NCBI GenBank assembly: GCA_958430865.1
Contig: CAUDNR010003746.1
Coordinates: 1-32,763, forward strand
Direction: 5' to 3'
DNA from: Entrophospora sp. SA101
Taxonomy: Eukaryota; Glomeromycota; Glomeromycetes; Entrophosporales; Entrophosporaceae
Length of the DNA: 32,763 nucleotides
Shown here: positions 11,155-22,449 of the stretch, in pieces
Layout of the letters: each line of letters opens with the position of its first letter
Numbering within the stretch: position 1 is the stretch's first letter
Notes under the pieces: model-generated
What the model saw: the letters and a program-made list of their open reading frames with translations, nothing else
Databases searched by the model: none
Told to the model about the DNA's origin: nothing
Program-made: the position numbers and the translations under genes

Positions 11155-13713
11155 ATAATAGATGAAAGTCAAAAGGATGAAGTAATCAAAGGAGCTGCAA
11201 AAATCAATAGCAGAAATGAAAAAATCAATAATTGCTGAAATGATGGATAAAATGGAAAAATCAAAATATCTTTGAGCAAGCAGATAAGCCACAATAATAA
11301 TGATGGGTGACTTTGTTGAAAGGACTATTTATTGCTGGGTGGATAATAAGATTAGAATTTAAATAAAACAAAGAAAAAAAAAAGAAGTTTTACCGCGATC
11401 ATAAAAGCCAGCCTATTATTTATTATTTATTATCCAGAAAAATTATATAATACCATAAATCAAGTGATTTTCATTGCCCTCCTAAATATTATGGCAAATA
11501 ATTTGCTTGGACTAGTAATTATTGAGGGACTGATTTAAATATATTGTATATATCTAAAAGCTAAAAGTAAATAAAAATAAAGGTGATTTTTGATTAAGAA
11601 TCGGCATACGTATTCTTATTATCCTTCCAGCCCACATTGGATTTCCATGATATGAGATTTTTAGGTTGAATCGTCCCGCTTGTATTAGATATATAGTACA
11701 TGTGTGGTGCAACTAACTGTGATATGATGTTTCCCCATAAACTTCCCGAGCATGATAATGCTTTTTCATAGCGTAATTAATTATTTGTTAATTGACTTTG
11801 TTCTTAATGACAATGTGTGGCGGTGGTTTTGGCCAAAGCTTCGATATTTCGGTTAGGTTTTGAATGTTCAGATAATAAAAACAGTAAAAGAATGAGTAAG
11901 TGATTTTTGAAAAATAATTTTCACACGTAAAACTTACTGGAAGAAAGTATCCGAGCGCATTTCTTGATTATTCCGCAAAGTTTGGATAACAAAAAAAATC
12001 AGTTAAAAAACAAACGCAATATAAATTTAATATTCTTTACTTGAGATTCATATTTCTATTCTCCTTGGTATGCTTAAATATGTTTTCTTTGAGAATTTTT
12101 GACTGCTCCGTCAAGAAAACAGGTTTCAAATATTCTACATATAATTTTCATAGTTTTCGTGTATTAATACGTGTATGTTTTTAAATATATTCTATTGCTA
12201 TACATATTATTCTATACATATATTTATGTATACTGTATATATGATTTATGATTTATGATAAGTACATCGAAAAAACGATAAAAACAATTATTATTATACG
12301 TACTAGTATTACACGGGATCACGTATAATTCGCATACAGTGAAAGTCACTTTGTCTCTGAACTTTTTATTAGACATGTAGATAGATCCTTTAATTCCTCC
12401 AAAATGGGAGCGGACATTGCTTTCATCTGATCGTGATAACCCTATTAATATAACGGAAATTCTCTAATACTAAATTCACCATGATTATCATCGGTTAAAT
12501 CTCCCCGGGACGAGGTAATATCCTATCTTGTACAACTTCCCCTTCTTCTTTTTATATATATATTATTATTTTTAACGATGCAGTACTGTTACACTGTTTA
12601 TTAGAAAAATTTATATATTATTATTGTTATTATACAAATATTTAGTTCTATTTAACATGTAACTACCCCCCGTAATCACCTGTTCCTTCCAATTAGTCTG
12701 ATTATTGATTTCAATATTCGGTTTAAGCTTCGCACTAATTTTCTTTAGGAACAAACTGACAAAATGTCAGTACTGCTACTACCACTACAAAAGTCTCTCC
12801 AGTTGTTACCATATTTTATACCATTCAATATCCAACTACACCATAATTCTCCACCATTATTATTGTTATTATTATAATTATTTTTTATGGTATTGTTATT
12901 ATTGTTGTTCTTGTTACTGTATTTGTTCTTTTTAATTTTATTAGCACATATATATTTTTTTTGTTCTTATTTAATTGTTAGTTCACATCTTTTTAACCAA
13001 ATTTCTTTGTTATTTTTTTGATCATATTATACATTATGTCACAAATTATACTGCTTGTTTTTCTATCACTTTTTGTAATGTTTGTTATAGTATCTTTAAG
13101 ATTTTGTGGTATGATTCCTTTTATTAAATCAATGAATGTTATTTTATCTTTTTTTTTTTCAGTGTCCACATATTTTTAAATTCTTTACTTTGCAAGTTGT
13201 TTACCTTGTTTGATTTATCATTATTATCCCTTCTTTATATATTTCCAAAAAAAATAATTTCATTTATTTGATTTGTCACGTTGCCATGCACAAATTTACT
13301 ATGTTAACCCAAAATTGTATAAAAATGAATGAAAAATTTTCCATCATATGTACAAACATCTTTTAAAACCAAAACAATAATAATCTAATTTTTATGCATG
13401 CATTCTCATGTGACCAGAATTTTTATTGTCTTGGTGTTGTGAGAATTATAGGTGAATACCGCGAATATTCTTTACATGTTAATGTGAATTCTGTGCAGTT
13501 GTGAGCAACATATGTATAATAATGATTCGTTTCATCTGATGACATGGGGAAATTGGATAAAATATAACCTCTTGTGTATATATATATATACAGAATTTAT
13601 GCTTATTATATGCAAATGCATGTATGTATATCACATTCAAACTATAATGATATTATATACTAATGCGTGGATAGATGGTATTGGTTTTCTTCTTTCAAAA
13701 GAAAATTTGTAAA
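11155..13713. other. Non-coding AT-rich stretch downstream of HEM1 exon 1
   Basis: No exon was recognised on either strand. I looked on the minus strand for the glycine-rich, aldolase-like lysine and histidine motifs of the aminolevulinate synthase core and found none. About 12540-13260 is rich in TTATTATT-type simple sequence on the plus strand, and a short TA microsatellite lies at about 13577-13591. Confidence 0.5.
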
Positions 13714-13719
13714 ACTTAC

Positions 13720-14318
13720 TGCATAGATTCAAGAACTACAGGATTTCTGCCCATTCCAAGATAATCATTACTACACCAAACAGTAACCTTTTCATTCGTG
13801 TTGGCAGTGTGAGCTTTTGGAAAATGTTTAGCAAGACGATTAATATTATTAAAATATCTATAAGATTTATCTTGGTGTTTTTTATTCAATTCATCAGAAT
13901 AAAGTGCCTCATAATCAAATAATTTAGCCTTAGTGTGATGAGTAGTTGGCATAATGTGCTGCTGCTGTTGCCTAGAACTTTCGACGTGTTTACAAGGAAC
14001 TTGTTGTTGAGGATGATGCTTCGGATAATTGTGATGGTGAGATGGGTTCTTAATATTGTTAACAATGGGATTGGGAACAGAAACGATGGAAACTTGCTTC
14101 AAAGGAGAAGTAGGTCGTTGATTCAATTTGACTGAAGTATGCAAACAATTTTTGCTTTGAACAGCTAAAGCTTTACTCATAACAGGACAAGTTTGAGCCA
14201 AAGTAACCAAACCATTGCTTCCAGCCTCGTTTGACTTTCTAGCGAAATGACGAAGAGTTGTAATGTTGGTATTGCGAAGAAAAGGACAAATGGTTCTGTA
14301 TTGTTTAATTGCTTCCAT
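13720..14318 (-). CDS. HEM1: 5-aminolevulinate synthase, first exon only
   Basis: The first exon encodes 199 codons plus two bases and ends at a consensus donor (CA then GTAAGT, intron from 13719). It starts with a typical mitochondrial presequence carrying two Cys-Pro haem-regulatory motifs, ICPFL (Cys11) and TCPVM (Cys44). In the family, such motifs let haem block import or activity. A His/Gln-rich linker follows (about residues 90-125). The last 65 residues are the start of the catalytic core: FDYEALYSDELNKKHQDKSY, then WCSNDYLGMGRNP, where the enzyme binds glycine and succinyl-CoA substrates. The enzyme makes 5-aminolevulinate, the first step of haem synthesis in mitochondria. The remaining 400 or so residues (PLP lysine, glycine loop) are not found in the 3.7 kb downstream. 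It could be a 5' fragment, a gene with very long introns, or an assembly break. Confidence 0.85.
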
Positions 14319-14700
14319 TTTTTGAATTATTAATTAAGAGAATTAATTATTTTTTTTATTTTTTATTTTCAAGAAAAATAATTAATTTATTATCAAATAT
14401 ATTGATTCTTGTTGATCCACAAATTTGACTAATTTAATATAAATTTCATTATTAAATTTCATTTTATTTATTTTCTTGGAATTTATTCGTCGGCTATTTT
14501 ATTTCGCCATTAATATTAATCATTCATTAATTCCCTCTTTGTTATTTTTGTAAATGAAGTTCATTTCTTTTTAATCGAGAAAAAATAGTTATGAAGAGTT
14601 TTTTGTTTGTAAAATAATACAACAATAATGATAATCAATCTAGTATAATAGGATACAAAAAAATTTAAGCCACTCTTTTCAAGGAAATTTATTTATTATT
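14319..14700 (-). promoter_or_regulatory. HEM1 upstream region
   Basis: AT-rich non-coding sequence lies directly upstream of the HEM1 ATG, with many AATTAATT and TTTATTTT tracts. No specific factor site can be named. It is listed as the place a promoter should lie. Confidence 0.3.
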
Positions 14701-14715
14701 GTTGTTATTACTATA

Positions 14716-14830
14716 TGGGGCATACTGCAACAAAACCAGATAAAGTGAACATTTGTATTACCAAGAATTTCAGGGAGTGGTTTTAAAACGTCTTTGATTT
14801 GGGGCATGGACAGCAAAAAAGGCCGAATTT
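14716..14830 (+). repeat. Dispersed transposon-end repeat, copy 2 (plus)
   Basis: The stretch starting GGGGCATACTGCAAC at 14716 and running through AGTGAACATTTG aligns with the reverse complement of about 2595-2660. A second GATTTGGGGCATG lies about 80 bp downstream, so the element may be internally duplicated or nested. Confidence 0.5.
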
Positions 14831-14908
14831 TTATAAAATATGTTTTTGAGAAAAAGGGGTATTAAGTTTTTTATTATGAAATTTCCATAAAAGTAAATTG
14901 TGTCCCAT

Positions 14909-14988
14909 AAAATCCTAAAATAGAAAATTTATGATGATCTTGTTCCAGAAAATTCTAAAATAGAAAATTGGTGATGATCTTGTCCCAG
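14909..14988. repeat. 40-bp tandem repeat, two units
   Basis: Units 14909-14948 and 14949-14988 are each 40 bp, beginning AAAATYCTAAAATAG and ending TTGTYCCAG. They differ at a handful of positions. Partial units flank them on both sides. The array lies about 100 bp from the assembly gap. Confidence 0.8.
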
Positions 14989-15087
14989 AAAATTAAAAAA
15001 AATAGTTGATTTTTTAAAACAATAAAATATATAAAATAAATAAATATATAAAATATATGACAAATTAATAAATAACAATAAAGATAA

Positions 15088-15097
15088 NNNNNNNNNN
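15088..15097. other. Assembly gap (10 N)
   Basis: Ten N characters, probably a placeholder of arbitrary size. The flanks are simple AT-rich sequence and repeats (a TGTTCCCTCCTGT motif repeats at about 15128-15172), which is where assemblies break. Confidence 0.99.
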
Positions 15098-15528
15098 ATC
15101 AACAAAATTGCATGGGTTAAATTTTTGTGTTCCCTCCTGTTAATTTTGTGTTCCCAGTACGTTCCCTCCTGTACCAATTGTTACTATAAGCAATTAATGA
15201 TTATAGATGATCTGCACCATACCTAAGTGGACAAAACTGTCTAATATTTGTATATAATAATGTAATTGACATTTATAGTTTATTTTACTTTTGCTTGCAA
15301 TTGGACGCGCTAAACAAATTTCTACATATATGATATAAATTCAAAAATTGACTTTAAGGCTGAATTATTTTCAGTTTATTAACAACTTGCTTCGAAAATT
15401 TTAAATCGGGTGCATATGATAAAGAAGTTATGTATCAAATTTGGTGGCAATGGCTACACACATGACAAGAGTATCAATCAAAGGTATGAAGACATTCGAT
15501 TCGAAATTTTATTAATAAAAAATTGTGT

Positions 15529-15644
15529 CGTATCTTATATGCAGAATCGAAAACGTACCTTTTTAGTATTAGTATGTTATAAAATCCGTACCTTATACGC
15601 GGAATCAAAAACGTACCTTTTCAGTATTAGTATGTTACAAATTC
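15529..15644. repeat. 58-bp tandem repeat, two units plus remnants
   Basis: Units 15529-15586 and 15587-15644 are both exactly 58 bp. Each contains AACGTACCTTTT and AGTATTAGTATGTTA. A truncated third unit starts at 15645 (CGTACC), and isolated TTCCGTA motifs continue to about 15770. The plus-strand ORF over this array is a product of the repeat, not a gene. Confidence 0.8.
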
Positions 15645-15779
15645 CGTACCAATTTCGTACTCTACACTAAATTTGTATTTGAAAAGGGTTAATTTTTCAA
15701 AACCGTATAAGAAATACGTTAATTCCGTATATATATTTTCAAGAACATGTTTAATGTTAATTCCGTATTTTATTTTTCA

Positions 15780-16460
15780 TAGACAAAATGCTTTCATGGA
15801 GATAATAGTCATTTATGATACAGGTAAAAATTTATTTATATGAGAGGTGTGGACAATTCAAATTTCATATGCTGTGCCACAGTCCGCAATTCAATTTTTA
15901 TATGCCGCCACATTAATTGAGAGCCATTTTTAGTCACCATACACTGAGTGAATAGAAGAACCCTTATATGCAATCAACTATGGATCATTGGTTTTAGCTC
16001 AAAAATTATACCCACGCCAATGAAATTTTGAGATGTTCTTAGTTGATTTTTGATGTTGACCTTGTTTCTATTGTCCATTCCATATGCATTCCTCAAAGTT
16101 TACTTTCATCATGTGATGAAAAGAGACATTCTTGATTTAAATATGCGAGTTTGAAACTCGAGCCCTCGAGTCAATTCGAAATTTATTATTTTTTTTTTTA
16201 TAAAATCATGATTTTGCAGACAATTGAAAATAATTGAAGCAATTATTAATAACAACATGCTTGAATTTTAGAACATTTAAATCATCATAAATAATTTTAT
16301 AACAGACTAAAAATTTTTCTAATAAAAAATTTTTTTAGATTCGTTATACCAAAATTACCAATAAAAATTTATAGTAACGCGAATTTAATTATAATAATAA
16401 ATAGTTTTATTCGTTTATTCCGAATTATGTTTTTATTATTATTATTACTATTCGAATTAT
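15780..16460. other. Intergenic, no gene seen
   Basis: Non-coding AT-rich sequence. The only structure noted is a short inverted motif at about 16146-16172 (GAGTTTGAAACTCGAG, then CTCGAGTC). Confidence 0.4.
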
Positions 16461-16467
16461 TCATTTT

Positions 16468-16520
16468 ATTCGTTTTGTTCGTTTTGTTCGTTTTGTTCGT
16501 TTTGTTCGTTTTGTTCGTTC
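16468..16520. repeat. 9-bp minisatellite (TTCGTTTTG)n
   Basis: About five to six perfect units of a 9-bp repeat, with degenerate ATTCGTTTT-like units on each side. The apparent poly-Phe/Val/Leu ORF here is an artefact. Confidence 0.9.
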
Positions 16521-16777
16521 ATTTTATTGTTTGTTATTCTAATAATTCTAATTATTCGTTTTTTTTATTCATTTATTCGAATCATTCGAATCATTCTTTT
16601 CTCGCTTTATTTTTTAATTTGAGCAGATTCAAGTTAAAACTTGAATTTTTTCAAGTTTGAGCTGAGTTCAAGAAAATAGATCATTAAATTTTTTTTAGAT
16701 TATTATAGTCGCTGACAAAAAATTTGGTTTGTACATGAATTTGACCAGCTGCGGTAATAGCCTATCTATGAAGTTTG

Positions 16778-18850
16778 CGAAAGAGTATGTGAAAATTGTT
16801 TGTTACACGCCATTCAATTAATTAATTCTCTGTAAAAGGAAATAATATAAAGAATTATGTAAATAAAGAATTATGAATAATTATAAATAAACAGACTAGT
16901 GTTATTATCAGTACAAAAAAAATTGTTTTCTCCACTCTATTCAATAAAACACAATAATAGATTGAGTCAAATAAATTTTAAACCTTATAAATACATTTAC
17001 TTTTATATGATGTCTCTTAGTAAATTATTATCATTAATACCACTAGAAAGAAGGGGATTTGTATTTAAAATTAACAATGAAATGTGGAATAATGCAATGG
17101 TCAATTCTGATAGAGAAAATAGAAAAGATTATTATTTTTCATTAGTCAAAAAAAACAAGGAGCTTTCTGAAAATGAAAAGGAATACTGTAAAGAAAAGTT
17201 TGTTTATGATACTGAATTAAATAATGTAACATATAAACTTGGCAAACCAAAAGAATGCAACAAATGTAAATCAACAAGATACTCTGATAGATTTTGTGAA
17301 GGTTGTATTACTTTACAACTACAGGGTCTTTTCACCACTTGGACATCTGGGAATAACATAATTGATAATTTTATTCAACAATCTCAAATGAAATCATCTT
17401 TGCCAACTTATATTTTAGAATGGGTACCTTTTGAGCAATTTAAAGAAGTAACAAAGTTGACAGAGGGTGGATTTAGTTCAATTTATACTGCTACATGGAC
17501 AAGGGGATATATAATTGATTATGATGAAAATAAAAAGGAATTTAGTTATCGTGAAAAAAAAGATGTAGTATTAAAAAGTTTAAATTATTCAAGTAATCCA
17601 GGAAAAGACTTTTTTGATGAGGTTGGTAATTTCATTTAAACCAAAATAAACAATACCATATGTATTATGTAATGCTAATTGATTTTATATTCAATTTTAG
17701 GCAATGAATCATTGTAAAATTAAATCATCAGCAATTAATCCTTGTTATGGTATAACTAAATTCCCAGATAATGGAAATTATGCAATAGTTTTAGATTATG
17801 CACCAGAGGGAAATTTAAGGGATTATTTGAAAAAAAGTCACTTAAATTTAACATTAAAAGACAGGATCACAATTTTTGATTGTTTATGTAATGCATTATA
17901 TGATATACATGAAAAAGATTTGATCCATTGTGATTTACATAGTGGTAATATACTTGTTCAAGGAGGTAATTGTTTTATTACAGATTTAGGATTATGTGGA
18001 CCAGTTGATGAAAAATCATCAAATAAAGTCTATGGAATTGTATCATATGTTTCACCTGAGCTACTTAGAGGAAAAAAGAACACAAAAGAATCTGATATCT
18101 ATAGCATTGGGATGTTAATGTGGGAAATATTTGCAGGTCATCCACCATTTGATGATAGAGCTCATGATCATTGTTTAATTTTTGATATATGTGAAGAAGG
18201 TTTACGACCACCAATATTACCAGGAATGCCTGACGACTACTCACAAATGATGCAGAAATGTTGGGATGTGGATCCATCAAAAAGACCAACTAGTGGAGAG
18301 CTTTTTGACTTTGCTTATGACAAACATAAGGAAATTCGTGGTAATGATTGTAGCAGCAGCAGCAGCAGTGTTGGTGTTGGTGTTGGTGTTGGTGTTAGTG
18401 ATTTGCAACAAGTACACAAATCACATCCAGATGCATATCATACAAGTAGAATATTAGATGATGAGATTGCTAGATCAAAATGCTTTAAAAGTTATACAAT
18501 TAATGATAGTTCATCAAATAATTTTGACTTTAGCTTCCTTGAATAAAAATTTCATTATCATTAATTGGAAATTACTATCCATTAATTATTACTAGCAATT
18601 TGATTGATTAATAAACATTAGATTCTAGTAATTAAAAAGAAAAGAATTGATGAGTGACTAATATAAATAAATTTATTTGTTATAATTATTTATCTTTTTA
18701 TTTTATTTTTATTTCTAAATTATAATAATATCTTTTATAATAAACTTTATAGTTTTCTGATTCTTGTTAAATAGTGATATTGCAAAGTAGTTTTTGGTTA
18801 ATGCCAATTATGGTTTAACTCTTAGGCTACTCTTGTTAGTTAATTGTGAT
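16778..18850 (+). repeat. Segmental duplication unit 1 (kinase gene with flanks)
   Basis: The unit starts near GTGAAAATTGTTTGTTACAC upstream of the gene. It ends after GGTTAATGCCAATTATGG and CTACTCTTGTTAGTTAATTG downstream. Both flanks recur around kinase copy 2, so the duplicated unit is about 2.07 kb and includes promoter and terminator regions. Confidence 0.75.
17010..18546 (+). CDS. Protein kinase with N-terminal Cys-rich segment, copy 1
   Basis: Exons 17010-17621 and 17701-18546 (79-nt intron, donor GTTGGT) give 485 residues. The GTTGGT donor is the only GT in phase with exon 2. The start is set at MSLSKLL, shared by all three copies; an upstream ATG at 16899 is not conserved. Cys83, 86, 96 and 99 form a CxxC/CxxC zinc-ribbon-like pair. 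The kinase domain runs from about 143 to 440: P-loop LTEGGFSSIY (two of three glycines replaced), Lys189 in VVLK, catalytic loop HCDLHSGN (Asp282, Asn287; Arg of HRD replaced by Cys), DLG in place of DFG (Asp299), SPE, and DIYSIGMLMWEIFAG. Catalytic Lys, Asp, Asn and Asp are all present. A Ser6-(Val-Gly)4 repeat marks the tail. This is a member of the very expanded tyrosine-kinase-like family of arbuscular mycorrhizal fungi; its substrate is unknown. Confidence 0.88.
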
Positions 18851-18929
18851 AGAGAAAATTTAAAGGTATCAAATAAACTATTTAACTATTAAACCCTCTC
18901 TCCCAATTAAGTTAAAATCTGAATTATCA

Positions 18930-21000
18930 GAAAAGGTACGTGAAAATTGTTTGTTACACACTATTAAATTAACTCTCTGCAAAAGGAAATAATACAAAGA
19001 GTTGTGTAAAAAAAAAAATTATAAATGAACAACAGACTAGCCAGTACAAAATATATTGTTTTCTCTACTCTATTCAATAAAACACAATAATTGATTGAGT
19101 TTGAAATTTTATAAATACATTTATTTCATAAAATGTCTCTTAGTAAATTATTATCATTAATACCACTAGAAAGAAGGGAGCTTGTATTTAAATTTTGCAA
19201 TGAAATGGATAATAATACAATAGCCAATTCTGAAAGAGAAACTGAAAAAGATTATTATTTTTCATTAGTTGAAGAAAATAAGGAGCTTTTTGAGAATGAA
19301 AAAGAATATTGTAAAAAATGGTTTATTTATGGGGTTGAATTAAATAATGTAGCATATAAACTTGGCAAACCAAAAGAATGCAACAAATGTAAAACAACAA
19401 GATACTCTGATAGATTTTGTGAAGGTTGTATTACTTTACAACTACAGGGTCTTTTCACTACTTGGACATCTGGGGATAACATAATCGATAATTTTATTCA
19501 ACAATCTCAAATGAAATCATCTTTGCCAAAATATATTTTAGAATGGATACCTTTTGAGCAATTTATAGAAGTAACAAAGTTGACAGAGGGTGGATTTAGT
19601 TCAATTTATACTGCTACATGGACACGGGGATATATAATTGATTATGATGAAAATAAAAAGGAATTTAGTTATCGTGAAAAAAAAGATGTAGTATTAAAAA
19701 GTTTAAATTATTCAAGTAATCCAGGAAAAGACTTTTTTGATGAGGTTGGTAATTTCATTTAAACCAAAATAAACAATACCATATGTATTATGTAATGCTA
19801 ATTGATTTTATATTCAATTTTAGGCAATGAATCATTGTAAAATTAAATCATCAGCAATTAATCCTTGTTATGGTATAACTAAATTCCCAGATAATGGAAA
19901 TTATGCAATAGTTTTAGATTATGCACCAGAGGGAAATTTAAGGGATTATTTGAAAAAAAGTCACTTAAATTTAACATTAAAAGACAGGATCACAATTTTT
20001 GATTGTTTATGTAATGCATTATATGATATACATGAAAAAGATTTGATCCATTGTGATTTACATAGTGGTAATATACTTGTTCAAGGAGGTAATTGTTTTA
20101 TTACAGATTTAGGATTATGTGGACCAGTTGATGAAAAATCATCAAATAAAGTCTATGGAATTGTATCATATGTTTCACCTGAGCTACTTAGAGGAAAAAA
20201 GAACACAAAAGAATCTGATATCTATAGCATTGGGATGTTAATGTGGGAAATATTTGCAGGTCATCCACCATTTGATGATAGAGCTCATGATCATTGTTTA
20301 ATTTTTGATATATGTGAAGAAGGTTTACGACCACCAATATTACCAGGAATGCCTGACGACTACTCACAAATGATGCAGAAATGTTGGGATGTGGATCCAT
20401 CAAAAAGACCAACTAGTGGAGAGCTTTTTGACTTTGCTTATAATAAACATAAGGAAATTCGTGGTAATGATTGTAGCAGCAGCAGCAGCAGTGTTGGTGT
20501 TGGTGTTAGTGATTTGCAACAAGTACACAAATCACATCCAGATGCATACCATACAAGTAGAATATTAGATGATGAGATTGCTAGATCAAAATGCTTTAAA
20601 AGTTATACAATTAATGATAGTTCATTAGATTTTGGCTTTCTTGGTTAACATAGGCGAATAAAAATTCCATATTAATTAATTGGAAATTAATATCCATTAA
20701 TTGTTACTAACAGTTCGGATTGATTAATAAACATTAGATGAGTGGCTAATTTAATCTCCATTATAATTCATTTGTTATAATTATTTATCTTTTCATTTAA
20801 ATTATCATAATATTTCATATAATAAACTTTACAGTTTTCTGATTCTTGTTAAATGGTTGGTGATATTACAAGGTAATTTTTTGGTTAATGCCAATTATGG
20901 CTTTAACTCTTGGGCTACTCTTGTTGGTTAATTGCAAACAATTCAGTGCTTGTTTACATTGGTTCACTTCTTCCTTGTATGCGAATCTGTAAGCACACTT
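18930..21000 (+). repeat. Segmental duplication unit 2 (kinase gene with flanks)
   Basis: A direct repeat of unit 1, beginning with the same GTGAAAATTGTTTGTTACAC. At the 3' side it goes further than unit 1: a TTCCTTGTATGCGAATCTGTAAGCA stretch near 20973-20997 (given here only in outline) reappears inverted at about 22459-22483, in the 3' flank of the third, minus-strand copy. Confidence 0.7.
19133..20648 (+). CDS. Protein kinase with N-terminal Cys-rich segment, copy 2
   Basis: Exons 19133-19744 and 19824-20648 (79-nt intron identical to that of copy 1) give 478 residues. The architecture and active-site residues are those of copy 1: CNKC and CEGC knuckles, TEGGFSSIY, VVLK, HCDLHSGN, DLG, SPE. 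From 19626 to 20441 the DNA is identical by eye to 17503-18318 of copy 1. In contrast, the first 80 codons differ at about a quarter of residues (for example, MDNNTIANSERETEKD against MWNNAMVNSDRENRKD). The tail is shorter: Ser6-(Val-Gly)2, and the C-terminus is LDFGFLG. The gene is intact. The pattern points to recent gene conversion of the 3' part rather than a single recent duplication. Confidence 0.88.
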
Positions 21001-22061
21001 AATGATACCAAATGACTGTAAATAAACAAATAAAGATAGCTCTTTACAAAGCTCAAAAGTTCCTTTTATTCACTTGTCACCAATTTATTTTGGTTGTTAC
21101 CCTTTTGTTTTTATGAGCGATATTGATGAAGCCGAGTTTTTATCTTTCTTTGAATAATCCTTTTTTGTTGGGCATAAAGTTAATGAGTATAAACACTGTA
21201 TTGATAACTTCTTTTACCCTTCTCTAATGAATTAGACTATAATGAAAATGTTATTATGATATAATGTCATATGATCCCGAATAATTAACAGCGATCGAGA
21301 CCACAATACAATGATGCTTTATCAATATGATATATTATATATTGTTTCTTTGAGGTCGTGTTTACAGGTCCAAAAAACTTTAGTTGATAAAGGTAAATTG
21401 TAACAAGTAAATTCAGTGATTTAATTTATTATATATGAACTCAATAAATTCGGGATTGATATTTTTTTATTTTAATTTTTTTTTACAATATCATTAAAAA
21501 TAAATGCCAACTTAACAAAATTAAAGGACCAAATTCATTAAATCTCTTATTTAAGACAATAGCTACATTCCAAAAATGACGATTTACATTTTGTTAATTG
21601 AATCAAATGTTCAAGTGATAATTCAAATGAAATTAGAGTTTTGATAGAATTTTTGGCTAATTGATAAAATATTTATCAGAATATAAAAATAATAGCAGAG
21701 CACACTTTATCATGATTATACGTTGGCTTTAGTTTTATACTACCATTCATTACTGTATCATCCGTATCCTCCTTTCGCGAAAAAATTGACTTCTTCCTTT
21801 GCAAATTCGATTTTTACTTTTTCAACAATAGTATAAACGATATATTGATCAATATATAAATATATTATTTGACAATAAAATAAACAATTATTGTATGGAT
21901 TTTAAAGGTGTAATTAAAAAAAAAAAATTCATGATGTCAAATTCTGATTCACCAATTCCTTCTCAACTGTCATCATATAATATGAATTTATAAACATTAA
22001 ATTTAGGAAAATTTATTTCAGAATTGGCTCCAAGATGTCCTGTGTCTGATGCATGAAAAAA
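21001..22061. other. Spacer between kinase copies 2 and 3
   Basis: AT-rich, non-coding. No gene or RNA was recognised. Confidence 0.4.
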
Positions 22062-22350
22062 GTAAAAGGACATTACTCAGCATCTTGCAAATCTCGTCCA
22101 AAAACCTGGAATCATAAAACACTTAAATTCAAGGCTCATTTAGCCCTAGATGTCATTATTCTATTGTTCGTTTTTATTTGGATGAAATTAACAATCAACA
22201 AAACAATGAAATAAACAAAAACAAAATGCCCAAGCTCTTTTATCAAACTTTTATGAAAGTATTGTTCTAATTGACCAAATTGACCAAAGAAAAAATTCAA
22301 TTGATTTTGACTTTTGACTTTTGCCCTTTGATTGTCACATTTAGTCAGGT
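22062..22350 (+). pseudogene. Possible relic of a hAT-like transposase (BED-finger region)
   Basis: A short plus-strand frame reads KGHYSASCKSRPKTWNHK, then LKFKAHLALDV. This recalls the Cys, Trp, LKAHLA pattern at the N-terminus of hAT-type transposases common in Rhizophagus. It is about 35 codons before it breaks, and downstream frames are full of stops. The assignment is tentative and rests on this one motif. Confidence 0.3.
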
Positions 22351-22449
22351 GTACCCTGTCTGACAAAATATTTTCATCACCCAACCTTGATTCAAGTCAA
22401 GTCGAGCTCAAGCTAAGCATAAACTTGGCTCAGCTCATTTGGAGCTTTA

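Noticed and set aside
13512..13712. 66-codon plus-strand ORF opposite the HEM1 intron
   Set aside because: It includes a TA microsatellite and has no recognisable sequence feature.
15410..15670. 86-codon plus-strand ORF
   Set aside because: It spans the 58-bp tandem repeat, and its sequence is just the repeat translated twice.
16427..16660. 77-codon ORF rich in Phe, Val, Leu
   Set aside because: It is the translation of a 9-bp minisatellite and T-rich flanks.
16899..17009. Upstream ATG extending kinase copy 1 by 37 residues
   Set aside because: The upstream DNA is conserved in copy 2 as non-coding promoter sequence and is not open in the same frame; all copies share MSLSKLL.
22136..22384. 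82-codon minus-strand ORF
   Set aside because: It lies opposite the possible hAT relic, has no recognisable motif and low-complexity ends.
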